A stretch of DNA of 44,982 bases from Pseudomonadota bacterium (GTDB lineage: Bacteria > Pseudomonadota > Gammaproteobacteria > Burkholderiales > Rhodocyclaceae): the NCBI GenBank assembly GCA_029780075.1, contig JAKOZI010000269.1:1-44982 (forward strand). The letters are read 5' to 3'. Numbering within the stretch: the stretch's first letter is position 1; each line of letters opens with the position of its first letter. This document shows positions 7,485-15,850 of this stretch, one piece after another. Under the pieces are notes generated by a model. The model had not been told where the DNA came from and ran no database searches. It was given only the letters and a program-made list of their open reading frames with translations. The position numbers and the translations under genes are program-made.

Positions 7485-8240
7485 ATGGCTCAAGCCGCAT
7501 TCATTGGCAAAGGCAAGCTTCGTCTGGCGCTGTTTTCCAGTGGCGCCACCTTCGAATCCCGGCTGTTCGCCGACCTCGAAAACGCCAGCGCTTTCGGCCT
7601 GACGCCCACCGGCAAGCAGCAAAAGCTGCCCAACTGGACCAGCGCCGCCGGTGGCACCGACGCCGCATTTACCCAACTGGACAGCATCGACGGTGAAATG
7701 GACCTGCGCCACTTCACGCCGGCCAACCTGGCGCTGCTCCTGTGGGGCGCCACCAACGCCATTGCCGCGACGCCGATCACCGGCGAAGCGGGCGGCAAGA
7801 TCGTCCCTCTGGCCTTCGTCCCGACCAAGAAGCCGATCAATACCAGTGTCGCGCCCGTCGTCAAGAAAGGCGCGACCACCATTCTGGCCGCCGACTACAC
7901 CGTCAGCGCGGGCGGCATCACCATCGCCGCGACCATCACCACCGGCACCGTCGTCTCGGGCGACGCCATCACCATCGACTACACCCCGCTCGCCGGCGCC
8001 GACGTGCAGGCGTTCATCAACAGCGCGCCGGACGTCTCGATCCACTTCGAGGGCGTAAATCAGGTTGACGGGAAGTACTCCGTCGTCAAGATCCACAAGG
8101 CCAAGCTGGATGCGGTCAAAAATCTGGCTCTGATCGGCGACGACTTCGGCACCCTCGGCGTCGCCTTTGCCCTGCAGGCTGACACGACCATTACCACGGT
8201 CGGCAAGTCGCAGTATTTCGAAATCCTGCAGGCAGGCTAA
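7485..8240 (+). CDS. Phage major tail tube protein
   Basis: A 251-residue protein with AGGAG at 7472-7476 and ATG 7485. The N-terminus (AFIGKGKLRLALF) and the beta-rich body with GNVENASAFGLT-type segments are typical of siphovirus tail tube subunits; a long Thr/Val/Ile insertion at about residues 105-175 (ADYTVSAGGITIAATIT) looks like an Ig-like surface loop domain. It lies directly before the tail chaperone and tape measure genes, as tail tube genes do. The C-terminal part (KLDAVKNLALIGDDFGTLGV) resembles other phage tail tube proteins. Confidence 0.7.
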   Translation: MAQAAFIGKGKLRLALFSSGATFESRLFADLENASAFGLTPTGKQQKLPNWTSAAGGTDAAFTQLDSIDGEMDLRHFTPANLALLLWGATNAIAATPITGEAGGKIVPLAFVPTKKPINTSVAPVVKKGATTILAADYTVSAGGITIAATITTGTVVSGDAITIDYTPLAGADVQAFINSAPDVSIHFEGVNQVDGKYSVVKIHKAKLDAVKNLALIGDDFGTLGVAFALQADTTITTVGKSQYFEILQAG

Positions 8241-8243
8241 GCC

Positions 8244-8582
8244 ATGGCGCCGACCCTGAAAATCACCCTATCGACACCCGACGGCCCGCTGGTCGTCACC
8301 GTCCGCGAGCTGACGGTCGCCGAGATTCGCGCCTGGGTCAACGAAACCGCCGCGGCCGAGTATCGCGACCCGGTGCACGCCACCGCCTTCGAGGATGTCG
8401 GGCTCGATGAGGTGGCGCGCATGGTCGATGTGCCGATCGCCACCCTAGAGCGTTTCACGCCCAGCGAACTGGCGCCCGTCGTCGAAGCCGCCAAGGGGCT
8501 CAACGCCGGTTTTTTTCGCTTGCAGTCGGCGGTGCAATGGGCGACCCGGCGACTCAGGCCCGACGCGCCGCCCGCAGCCTAG
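8244..8582 (+). CDS. Tail assembly chaperone, short (G-like) form
   Basis: A 112-residue protein in the position of lambda gpG, between tail tube and tape measure genes. It is acidic with VRELTVAEIRAWVNETAAAE near the start, a form common in tail chaperones. These proteins bind the tape measure during tail assembly and are not in the finished particle. A run of seven T at 8510-8516 falls within codons GGT TTT TTT; a minus-one slip there would bypass this stop (TAG 8580-8582) and yield the longer GT form listed separately. Confidence 0.75.
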   Translation: MAPTLKITLSTPDGPLVVTVRELTVAEIRAWVNETAAAEYRDPVHATAFEDVGLDEVARMVDVPIATLERFTPSELAPVVEAAKGLNAGFFRLQSAVQWATRRLRPDAPPAA

Positions 8583-8686
8583 ACCGCTGCCTCTGTAGCC
8601 TGATCCTGCGCGGCCACGCGCAGATCCTCAGCTATCCCTGGCCGCTCTACCTCGCCGCGCTCGACGCGGCCAACGCCGAAAAGTAA
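8244..8686 (+). CDS. Tail assembly chaperone, long (GT-like) minus-one frameshift product
   Basis: If ribosomes slip back one base on TTTTTTT at 8510-8516, translation goes on from TCG at 8516 in the minus-one frame to TAA 8684-8686, ten bases before the tape measure ATG. The result is about 147 residues: 91 shared with the short form and about 56 new, including RGHAQILSYPWPLYLAALD. Lambda and many siphoviruses make G and GT in just this way. The slippery site and the long open minus-one frame are seen directly; the frameshift event is inferred from the family. Confidence 0.72.
8510..8516 (+). promoter_or_regulatory. Slippery heptamer for programmed minus-one frameshift
   Basis: Seven consecutive T, phased as T TTT TTT in the chaperone frame, meet the X XXY YYZ rule for tandem slippage. 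It lies about 65 bases before the zero-frame stop, and the minus-one frame then stays open for 56 codons. Confidence 0.72.
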
Positions 8687-8695
8687 GGGACCCCC

Positions 8696-10882
8696 ATGGC
8701 CGGATCTGACGCCAAGCTCATCATTTCCGGGGACCCCTCCGGCGCCATCAAGGCGATCGCCGAGACCAAGAAAGCGTTTGCAGACGCGTCCAACCAGATG
8801 GCGGGCGCGCTCAACCCGCTATCGTCCGGCCTCAAGACCTTTCAGACCGCGCTCGGCACCGTCGCCGCCTTGCTGGCCGGTGGCAGCCTGTTCAAGGCCT
8901 CGATCCAGGCGGCGAACGACTGGAACGGCCAGGTCGCCGGCGTCGCCAAGTCGCTGGGCATCACCACCGAGCGCGCCTCGGTCATGGCCGTCGCGCTCGA
9001 TCACCTGGGCATCAGTTCCGACCTCGTCGGGACCGCTACTCTGGCCCTGTCGCGCAATCTCGCCTCCAACGAACAGGCCTTCGTCGCGCTCGGCGTGCAG
9101 ACTCGCAACCTCACCACCGGCGCGATGTTGCCCGCCGGCGAGATCATGACGCAAGTCAATACCCGCCTCGCCAGCATCAAGAATGGCGTCGAGCAGAACA
9201 TCGCCGGCATGTCCGTCTACGGCAAGGGCTGGGGAGAAATCCGCGGCATCCTCAAGCTCACGCAGGAGGAAATGCAACGCGCCGAAGTCCGCGCGCGCCA
9301 GTTGGGCCTGGTCATCGGCGCCGACGCTGCAGCCCAAACCAAGCAGTACAAGGAGCAGATGCGCGACTTGTCGCTCGTCGGCAAGGCGCTGGAAATCCAG
9401 ATCGGCGAGAAGATGCTGCCGACCCTGGTTAAGCTGGGCGCGTGGTTCGCTGACATCGGCGTGCAACATGGCGAGAAGTTTGCCCTGGCATTCGAATCCA
9501 TTACCTTCGCAGTCAAGGCCAGCGGCCTGGCCCTGATCGACATGGGCGACGCCCTGGGCGCCGTCGCGGCACAAGCCGCCGCCCTGCTGCGCGGCGATCT
9601 GCAGGCCTTCAAGGCCATCGGCGCCGCGCGCGACGAACAAGCCGCCAAGAACGAAGCCGCCTACGAGAAAATGAAGGCCGACTTCGGCAAACCGCTGGCT
9701 GCCGAGCAGGACGTCGGCGCCAAGCGCAAACGCCTGCAGGAAGACCTGCAGACCGCCCTGGGCGATCTCGAAAAGCTGCGCGCGGTCAAGGCCGGCGAGG
9801 CCAACACCGCCATCGTCGCAGACGACGATCAGGCCACCAAGAAGCGCATTGCCAGCGCCGAGAAACTGCGCGACGCCCTGCGCAGCGCCTGGCAGCAGAG
9901 CATCGAAGGCGCCCGCCAAGCCGCCGCAGACGCCACGGAACTGCTGAGCAAAGCCGCCGGCACCCGCCAAAGCGGCGCCGACAAGGCCGCTGAAATTCGC
10001 CGTGGCCAGATGTCGCCGGAAGACCAGAATTTCCTGAACCAGCGAGAAGCCGCCGACGCCGCCGACGCCGCGACGCAAAACGCCTTGCTGGCCAAGCTCG
10101 CCGCGCAGCAAAACCGTACCGAAAACGCCGCAAAACTGGCTGACCAGGCGGGCAAAGACGCTGAGCGCGCCAGCCGGCTGGCCGAAAAGATCGCCGACCC
10201 GGAAACGCGCGCCAAGGCTGTCGAGCGCATCGCCGACGCGCAGGCCACCGCGCAGGAAGCCCAAGCCAAGATCAAGGAACAGGAAGCCGCCAAGCTCGAC
10301 GAAACCGCCGTTTCGCAAACTGAAAAACTCAAGGAAATCGAATCACAAATCACCGAACTGCAGAACCAGGCGGCCAACGTCATGCTCGACGTGCAGATCG
10401 ACCAGGCCACCGCCAACATTGCCAGCATCCAGGCGCAGCTCGACGCGCTGCAGGACAAAACCGTGACCGTCACGGTGAATACCGTCAGCACCGGCAGCGG
10501 GGGCGACGCCGCCCCGTTGCCCGGCCTGTCTGGCGGCGGATACACCGGTCCCGGCGGCAAATACCAGCCCGCCGGCATCGTCCACGCCCGCGAATTCGTC
10601 ACCCGCTCGGAAGTCGTCAGTCAGCCCGGCGCACTCGCCCTGCTGACGCGCATCAACCAGATCGGCATGGCCGCACTCAAAGGCTACGCCGATGGCGGAC
10701 TGGTCAGCCGAATGAACTTCGCCGCGCCGCGCGCTCCCAGCCCGCCGCAGAGCAGCGGCATGCCCGCTTTATTGCAATTCCCGGGATTCGGCTCGTTCCC
10801 GGCGAGTTTTGATCAGGACATCCTCGGCCGCCTGCAGCATTCGCTCGCCCGCGTCGCCCTCCAGAAAGGCGGCCGCCGGTGA
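8696..10882 (+). CDS. Phage tail tape measure protein
   Basis: A 728-residue protein that sets tail length and is ejected with the DNA. It follows the tail chaperone gene by ten bases with GGGACCCCC upstream. An N-terminal tape-measure region with hydrophobic patches (TALGTVAALLAGGSLFKASI, about residues 50-69) is followed by a long alanine/lysine/glutamate coiled-coil region (about 300-585). The C-terminal segment GGGYTGPGGKYQPAGIVHAR, then EFVTRSEVV, is a hallmark of lambda-like tape measure proteins. Using the usual 1.5 angstrom per residue, the tail would be near 110 nm. It overlaps the next start by four bases (GTGA). Confidence 0.88.
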   Translation: MAGSDAKLIISGDPSGAIKAIAETKKAFADASNQMAGALNPLSSGLKTFQTALGTVAALLAGGSLFKASIQAANDWNGQVAGVAKSLGITTERASVMAVALDHLGISSDLVGTATLALSRNLASNEQAFVALGVQTRNLTTGAMLPAGEIMTQVNTRLASIKNGVEQNIAGMSVYGKGWGEIRGILKLTQEEMQRAEVRARQLGLVIGADAAAQTKQYKEQMRDLSLVGKALEIQIGEKMLPTLVKLGAWFADIGVQHGEKFALAFESITFAVKASGLALIDMGDALGAVAAQAAALLRGDLQAFKAIGAARDEQAAKNEAAYEKMKADFGKPLAAEQDVGAKRKRLQEDLQTALGDLEKLRAVKAGEANTAIVADDDQATKKRIASAEKLRDALRSAWQQSIEGARQAAADATELLSKAAGTRQSGADKAAEIRRGQMSPEDQNFLNQREAADAADAATQNALLAKLAAQQNRTENAAKLADQAGKDAERASRLAEKIADPETRAKAVERIADAQATAQEAQAKIKEQEAAKLDETAVSQTEKLKEIESQITELQNQAANVMLDVQIDQATANIASIQAQLDALQDKTVTVTVNTVSTGSGGDAAPLPGLSGGGYTGPGGKYQPAGIVHAREFVTRSEVVSQPGALALLTRINQIGMAALKGYADGGLVSRMNFAAPRAPSPPQSSGMPALLQFPGFGSFPASFDQDILGRLQHSLARVALQKGGRR

Positions 10883-11400
10883 CCGCCATCCTCAAGATTG
10901 GCACGATCGAGATCCCCAACCGCGCCGCGCTCGACCTCGAACAGACCTACGAGCCGATGGGCGGCGAGACCACCCTGCGCACCGTCGACGGGACCGGCCT
11001 CAAGCAGACCACATGGCGCAAGACCCGCACCACCATCACCGGCAGTGGCTGGATCCCGCCCGGACTCGCCACGCTCGACACCGCCGGGCAGCTCGTCGTC
11101 GCCTGCATCGTCCCGCGCGCCATCGCCTGCGACGCCAGCCGCCAGGCCACCTTGCCGGCCGCCCGGCGCAGCGACTCCGGGCACACCCCGTGGGCCTGGG
11201 CGCTGATGCCCGATGGCAGCGTGCTGGACAGCGACGTGTCCATCGTCTCGCACGTCGCCACCGTCGCCGCCGTCACCGGCGCCATCGGCTACCAGGTGCT
11301 GTATTACCCGCAGCTCACCTGCTGGGTCAATCGCCCGAGCGAATCCGGCTCACGCACCGAAGGCGGCTGGCATTGGTCCCTCACCGCCGAGGAAGTCTAG
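10879..11400 (+). CDS. Phage tail protein after the tape measure gene
   Basis: A 173-residue protein starting at GTG 10879, overlapping the tape measure stop. It is strand-rich, with IGTIEIPNRAALDLEQTYEP and a segment GETTLRTVDGTGLKQTTWRK. Its position fits a distal or minor tail protein. No named domain is recognised. It is followed by a two-base gap and a tiny membrane-peptide gene. Confidence 0.6.
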   Translation: MTAILKIGTIEIPNRAALDLEQTYEPMGGETTLRTVDGTGLKQTTWRKTRTTITGSGWIPPGLATLDTAGQLVVACIVPRAIACDASRQATLPAARRSDSGHTPWAWALMPDGSVLDSDVSIVSHVATVAAVTGAIGYQVLYYPQLTCWVNRPSESGSRTEGGWHWSLTAEEV

Positions 11401-11402
11401 CC

Positions 11403-11504
11403 ATGCCCGACCCGCACGAGATTCTGCTTGCCCTGGCCGCGCTCGCCATCGCCGTCTGGCTGCTCGCCTCGCGCGCCGCGTGTAACGCGGTCGGGCTGCT
11501 ATGA
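11403..11504 (+). CDS. Tiny membrane peptide in the tail operon
   Basis: A 33-residue frame from ATG 11403 to TGA 11502-11504, which overlaps the next ATG (ATGA at 11501). The sequence contains one clear hydrophobic helix, LLALAALAIAVWLLASRAAC, with an acidic N-terminus (MPDPHE). Tight coupling on both sides argues that it is translated. It could be a lysis-related or tail-tip-associated peptide, but nothing more can be said. Confidence 0.5.
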   Translation: MPDPHEILLALAALAIAVWLLASRAACNAVGLL

Positions 11505-13129
11505 GCGAGACCTATCCCGGCACCACCGGCACCGGTGGCCGTGCCGCCGTCTGGACCGCCGTCGTCATCCTGAACAGCGTCGACGTGACCAGCCAGGTGG
11601 TGGGCGAAATCCGCATCGATGCCGAGGAGGATAGCGCCCGCATCGCTGACCTGACCCTGCGGCCGCCCACCAGCACCGGTTTTACCGTCGCCGCCTGGGT
11701 CGGCAAGTCGCTCACCATCGATATCGCCGACAACGCCACCGGCACCGCCGCGAGCGTGCAACGCCTGTTCGCCGGCGTCGTCGATACCCCGACGCTCGAT
11801 CTCGTGCGCAAGACCATCGGCCTGCGCTGCACCGACAACCTGCAGAATGTCGTCGAGGGCATGAGCGCCGGCGCCATCGATACCGCGATCCCCGACGGTT
11901 ATCACTCTCCGGTGATTTTCGACCCCGCCGCGCGCGGCTGGTCGCGCGCGCAGGACCGCCTGTCGACCGTTCCCGCCTCGCTCGACCTCACCACCGCCCT
12001 GGCGCTGCGGCTCACCCCATGGGAAGCCGCCAGCACCGCCGACCTGACGTTTACCGCCGCACACCTCATCGATGAGTCGCTCGCGGTCGCGCTCTCCAGC
12101 CGCGCGAGCTTCATCAACCAGGTCGATATCGATTTCGGCTATCGATTCCCGCGCGTGAAAGCCGAAGGCTGGCCCGTCAGCTACAGCTACGTCAGCGAGG
12201 CCACCATCGCCGCGCACGCCAGCGCGCTCAACTGGTGGTTACAGCGCAGTGCCGTCGAAGCCGCGATCAAGTCCGCCGGCGGCACCGTCGAATCGATCAC
12301 CTACACCCCGCTACCGAGCACTACCATTGGCAGTTGGACGCCGGGCCCCAGCGACTACCTGCTGTGCATGGGGTTCTCGGCAATCGTCTCCTTCGATTAC
12401 GCGCAGGAAATCGAAGAGACCCACACCATCACCGTGTCCGCCCCGGCCAGCATCAGCGCCGTGGGCCTGCTCAAGGACCGCCTATCGGGTGCGCTGGTTG
12501 GCGAATACCCGCCGCTGGCCACCGCCGAGCACGCCATGCTGCTCTACGCCAACGCGATCAGCGGCATCCCGCCTCAAGACACCGCCAGCCCCGCCAGCGG
12601 CTACACCACCGCCGCCGACGTGACCCTGACCCCGGACACCGACCGCGCCGCCGCCGATGCGGCGATGGAAACGCTGATCGCCGTCGCCAAGACCAAAATC
12701 TGGGCCTCGCATCGGCATAACACCGTCTCGGCGGCCGTTGCGGCCAACCCCGCGATCGATCTCAGCCAGACCATCGCCATCAGCGTGCCGGGGCTCTCGG
12801 CCAAGGGCAAATGCCGATCTGTCACGCACCGTCTATCCACCGACACCGGCGCCGCCGTCAGCGAGTTTTCCATCGCTATCTGTTCGGTCGCCGGAACGGG
12901 CGTCACGCACGCCGAAACCCCGACCACCGCGCCCGGCGGATCCTCGCCCGCCAGTACCGCGCTATCCGGATCCGCGTCCGTCGATTTCAACTACCTCGCC
13001 GCCGAAGACCACGTGCTGACCATCACCTTCCCCGGCGTTGAAGCCGTCGAACGCGATCTGGCGGCGATCGCCCTGAGCAGTGCGTACTCGGCGCCGCTGG
13101 TCGAAGACGTGCTGACCATTACCCTGTGA
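11501..13129 (+). CDS. Phage distal tail / baseplate-hub-like protein
   Basis: A 542-residue protein with start ATG 11501 overlapping the preceding stop. The first 130 residues contain ADLTLRPPTSTGFTVAAWVG and LQRLFAGVV-type segments, then VRKTIGLRCTDNLQNVVEGM, a pattern seen in tail-hub proteins of phages whose distal tail gene follows the tape measure. The C-terminal part is Ala/Ser/Thr rich and mostly beta. The call is based on position, size and general resemblance; a specific family is not recognised. Confidence 0.5.
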   Translation: MSETYPGTTGTGGRAAVWTAVVILNSVDVTSQVVGEIRIDAEEDSARIADLTLRPPTSTGFTVAAWVGKSLTIDIADNATGTAASVQRLFAGVVDTPTLDLVRKTIGLRCTDNLQNVVEGMSAGAIDTAIPDGYHSPVIFDPAARGWSRAQDRLSTVPASLDLTTALALRLTPWEAASTADLTFTAAHLIDESLAVALSSRASFINQVDIDFGYRFPRVKAEGWPVSYSYVSEATIAAHASALNWWLQRSAVEAAIKSAGGTVESITYTPLPSTTIGSWTPGPSDYLLCMGFSAIVSFDYAQEIEETHTITVSAPASISAVGLLKDRLSGALVGEYPPLATAEHAMLLYANAISGIPPQDTASPASGYTTAADVTLTPDTDRAAADAAMETLIAVAKTKIWASHRHNTVSAAVAANPAIDLSQTIAISVPGLSAKGKCRSVTHRLSTDTGAAVSEFSIAICSVAGTGVTHAETPTTAPGGSSPASTALSGSASVDFNYLAAEDHVLTITFPGVEAVERDLAAIALSSAYSAPLVEDVLTITL

Positions 13130-13136
13130 TCTGGCC

Positions 13137-13286
13137 ATGCCCGACGACATCATCCGCACGCTCGACCAGGTCGCCACTGCCGCCGGCCTGAGCACGCAAC
13201 ACAACAAGCGCCTGCCGCAGCCCGCGCCGACGCCAGCGATTCCCGCACGGGTCGGTACCGCGGCCTCGAACGCGCAGGCCTCCTGA
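13137..13286 (+). CDS. Small hypothetical phage protein
   Basis: A 49-residue frame from ATG 13137 to TGA 13284-13286. The stop overlaps the ATG of the next gene (TGATG), suggesting translational coupling. It has a short helical start (MPDDIIRTLDQVATAAGLST) and a proline-rich remainder. Unknown function; the support is coupling and the tight packing of the operon. Confidence 0.45.
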   Translation: MPDDIIRTLDQVATAAGLSTQHNKRLPQPAPTPAIPARVGTAASNAQAS

Positions 13287-15529
13287 TGTCGGCTGGCGAC
13301 ATCCTGCGCTCGCGCCAGGCGCTGGAGTCTGGGGTCGGATCGACGACGCGGCGCAACCAAGTGCTCCCCTTCGCCGCGCTGGCCACAACCATCCCGGCCC
13401 GGGTCGGCAAATACGATCCCGGCTCGCCGCCGGTGATCATCGAAACGCCGGTCTGCCTCAGCAGCCATTGGTGGACCCAGCAGTACAGCGGCTCGTGGAT
13501 GGATCACACCGCCTGGCATGCCGCGTCCGATACGGTGGTCTCCAGCGACGGCATTGTGCGCCTGCAGGTCAAGTGGCCACGCCGCACCACCTTCGAAGCC
13601 GGCCGCCCGTCCTTGTCGTTCGGGCCGATCCACATCAACTTCTCGGCGCCCGCAACAGCGGCGTATGCCGAGCCCGCTGCCGGCGGCAGCGACATTCAGA
13701 TTCTCGAATCCGCGCATTCCACGCGCGAATGGCACCCCAAGCAAACCGCGCGCCTCTACCCGCAGCGCCTCATCGCCTGCGTGCAGCGCCTGAAAGCCAT
13801 CAAGCTCAACCAGGGCAGCTACACCTTCTACTGGAATTTCAAGACCGACGGGGATTCCGGGGTCACCGGGTCGAGCCCTTGCTGCCTCAACCGCACCGGC
13901 AACGAGACGATTCTGACTGACCGCGAATTCGCGAACGACGGCACTGCGCAGCCCCGCAAGCGGCTCAAACGGTTTCGATTGGTCACGGATAGCGGCCTGG
14001 GCGAAGTACGCCTTACGCTGGCCCCCTGGGGCCTCTTGCCGGCTACCACAAACAAGCACACTGCGCTGCTCAACAACGTCGCCGGCGCCGACGAAGCCAA
14101 CAGCGGCAACTGCACCGACTTGTCCAAGCTGCTATCGGTCGGTCAGCCTTACCATGGACTCTGCACGCGCACGGGCATCCGCACGCCTGACAGCAGCGCC
14201 GCTGTCGCCACCCCGATCGGCTATTCTTCGCCGAGCAACGGCCACACGCGGTACTTCAAGCACCCCTCTGCGCCCGGCACGCCGGCCGCTGGCCTGCTGC
14301 CCCCGGACTATGCCTCTGCCGGCTACGAGTTCCGCGACGACGTCATCCTGTCCAACCATGGCCGCTACTCGCCGTCGTCGAGCGGCGAGCTGGCCAGCAC
14401 GCAATGGCTGCATGTCGGGGATGATGGCCTGGTGCGCATCCTCGGCGCCGCGCGCGTGTCGGGGGACAACTCGTCCGACACTTTCGAGATTCGGAACTAT
14501 GGCGAGTTCACGCTGGACGTAGCGCCGGTCTCGCTCGGTGTGTTGGCCACCGTCACGATTACCACCACCGACGCCCACGCCAATTCGGTGACCGCCACAG
14601 GCGCCCAGAAGCGCACCTATACCGGCTCCACCGATTACCAGTATTACAGCGGCGGGGTGTCGTCCGGCGCCGTGCAGCATTCCGTCACCAAAATCAAGAC
14701 CAACGATATCTGGCGCGTGCAAGCCTCGCCAGACGGCCGACAAATCGCGCTGATGCGCGGGTTTTTCGAAAGCCTTTCCGGCGGGTCCGGCATTACCCGT
14801 TACGGAGACTACGACACCGGATTCTGCCGGGCCGGCGCCATTCTGACGGTTGCCACTGTCGACATTTCCGGCACCCTGGCGGTCAGCGCTCCCACCGACG
14901 TTTTCCAGTGGGCGAACTCCACGATTTACGATGGGTTGGTAGAGACGCGCATCAATCACGTGGGGTTTAATGTCGTCGCCGGGAAGTGGTGGCAATGGGG
15001 CACCGGCACCGCGACCTACGCCGGCGGGGGCGGTACCGAGACCGATTGCCTGGGATTTACGTACAAGACCGACGGGTCGCTGCATCTATGGACCGTCGAG
15101 CGCGATTTCACCACGCCACCGGACTACGCCGACGCCGCGCACAACTCCGGGTTCGACACCGGCGTCCCGTCGACTGACCCGCAACCCGCGCCGACCATCG
15201 TCGAGGGCTCCGTCTATTTCACGACCAGCGTCGTCGGATCCATGCTCATGCCGAACATGGTTCACTCCGGCGACGTCCTGACCGGCCTGACGGGCAGCTA
15301 TCTGAATGCCATGGCTATCCGTCTGACCAACAACGTCCTGCAGGCTTACGTCTATTGGGTCGGCGGCTCGACCACTTACGAGCTTCTCACCCCGGTGGCC
15401 ATGCACAGCCTCGCGTCTATCTTCCCGACGTACTACGGCGCCAGCTTTGTGCGGTATCTGAGCTACAACCCCAAAACGCATGCCCTGATGGGCAACGGGT
15501 CGATTACCGGGGCCATCACGTGGATATAA
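13286..15529 (+). CDS. Large phage tail-tip or fibre protein of unknown family
   Basis: A 747-residue protein, second longest in the prophage, starting at ATG 13286. It is rich in Gly, Thr, Ser, Tyr and Trp, with many predicted strands, for example GSSDTFEIRNYGEFTLDV-type segments in the middle and NVLQAYVYWVGGSTTYELL near the end. The place at the end of the tail operon and the composition suggest a receptor-binding or tail-tip role. No collagen-like or fibre chaperone motif is present, and no fibre-assembly gene follows. Function is inferred from position only. Confidence 0.5.
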   Translation: MSAGDILRSRQALESGVGSTTRRNQVLPFAALATTIPARVGKYDPGSPPVIIETPVCLSSHWWTQQYSGSWMDHTAWHAASDTVVSSDGIVRLQVKWPRRTTFEAGRPSLSFGPIHINFSAPATAAYAEPAAGGSDIQILESAHSTREWHPKQTARLYPQRLIACVQRLKAIKLNQGSYTFYWNFKTDGDSGVTGSSPCCLNRTGNETILTDREFANDGTAQPRKRLKRFRLVTDSGLGEVRLTLAPWGLLPATTNKHTALLNNVAGADEANSGNCTDLSKLLSVGQPYHGLCTRTGIRTPDSSAAVATPIGYSSPSNGHTRYFKHPSAPGTPAAGLLPPDYASAGYEFRDDVILSNHGRYSPSSSGELASTQWLHVGDDGLVRILGAARVSGDNSSDTFEIRNYGEFTLDVAPVSLGVLATVTITTTDAHANSVTATGAQKRTYTGSTDYQYYSGGVSSGAVQHSVTKIKTNDIWRVQASPDGRQIALMRGFFESLSGGSGITRYGDYDTGFCRAGAILTVATVDISGTLAVSAPTDVFQWANSTIYDGLVETRINHVGFNVVAGKWWQWGTGTATYAGGGGTETDCLGFTYKTDGSLHLWTVERDFTTPPDYADAAHNSGFDTGVPSTDPQPAPTIVEGSVYFTTSVVGSMLMPNMVHSGDVLTGLTGSYLNAMAIRLTNNVLQAYVYWVGGSTTYELLTPVAMHSLASIFPTYYGASFVRYLSYNPKTHALMGNGSITGAITWI

Positions 15530-15548
15530 CTTATCACCAGGAGCAAAA

Positions 15549-15839
15549 GTGACCGACGAAGAAAATCAAGAGCAGGGCGCCGAGCGGCGCCAGACCTGGC
15601 GCGCCGAGGCCGACAATCTGCATGAGCGCCTGGATATCATCGAGGCGTTATCTCGCGCCACACATGATTCAGTGATCGAGCACATCGCGGAAGAGCGCGG
15701 GACCAAGGCCGCAATCGACGAGCTGATCCTGCTGTGGCGCGGCAGCAAGCTTGTCGTGTCCGGTTTCAAGATCCTGATCCCGGTGGCGGCCGCGTTGTTG
15801 GGCGCGGCGCTGTGGGTCAAGGATCACGTCAAGTGGTGA
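15549..15839 (+). CDS. Small phage membrane protein, possibly holin-like
   Basis: A 96-residue protein starting at GTG 15549 behind CAGGAG (15538-15543). Residues 1-65 are charged and helical, suited to a coiled coil (LHERLDIIEALSRATHDSVI), and residues about 70-92 form one membrane helix (VVSGFKILIPVAAALLGAAL) ending WVKDHVKW. This layout is seen in XhlA-type haemolysin/holin accessory proteins and in other phage membrane proteins. No endolysin gene is next to it, so a lysis role is not established. It ends 11 bases before the convergent recombinase stop. Confidence 0.5.
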   Translation: MTDEENQEQGAERRQTWRAEADNLHERLDIIEALSRATHDSVIEHIAEERGTKAAIDELILLWRGSKLVVSGFKILIPVAAALLGAALWVKDHVKW

Positions 15840-15850
15840 TCACTGCTTGA

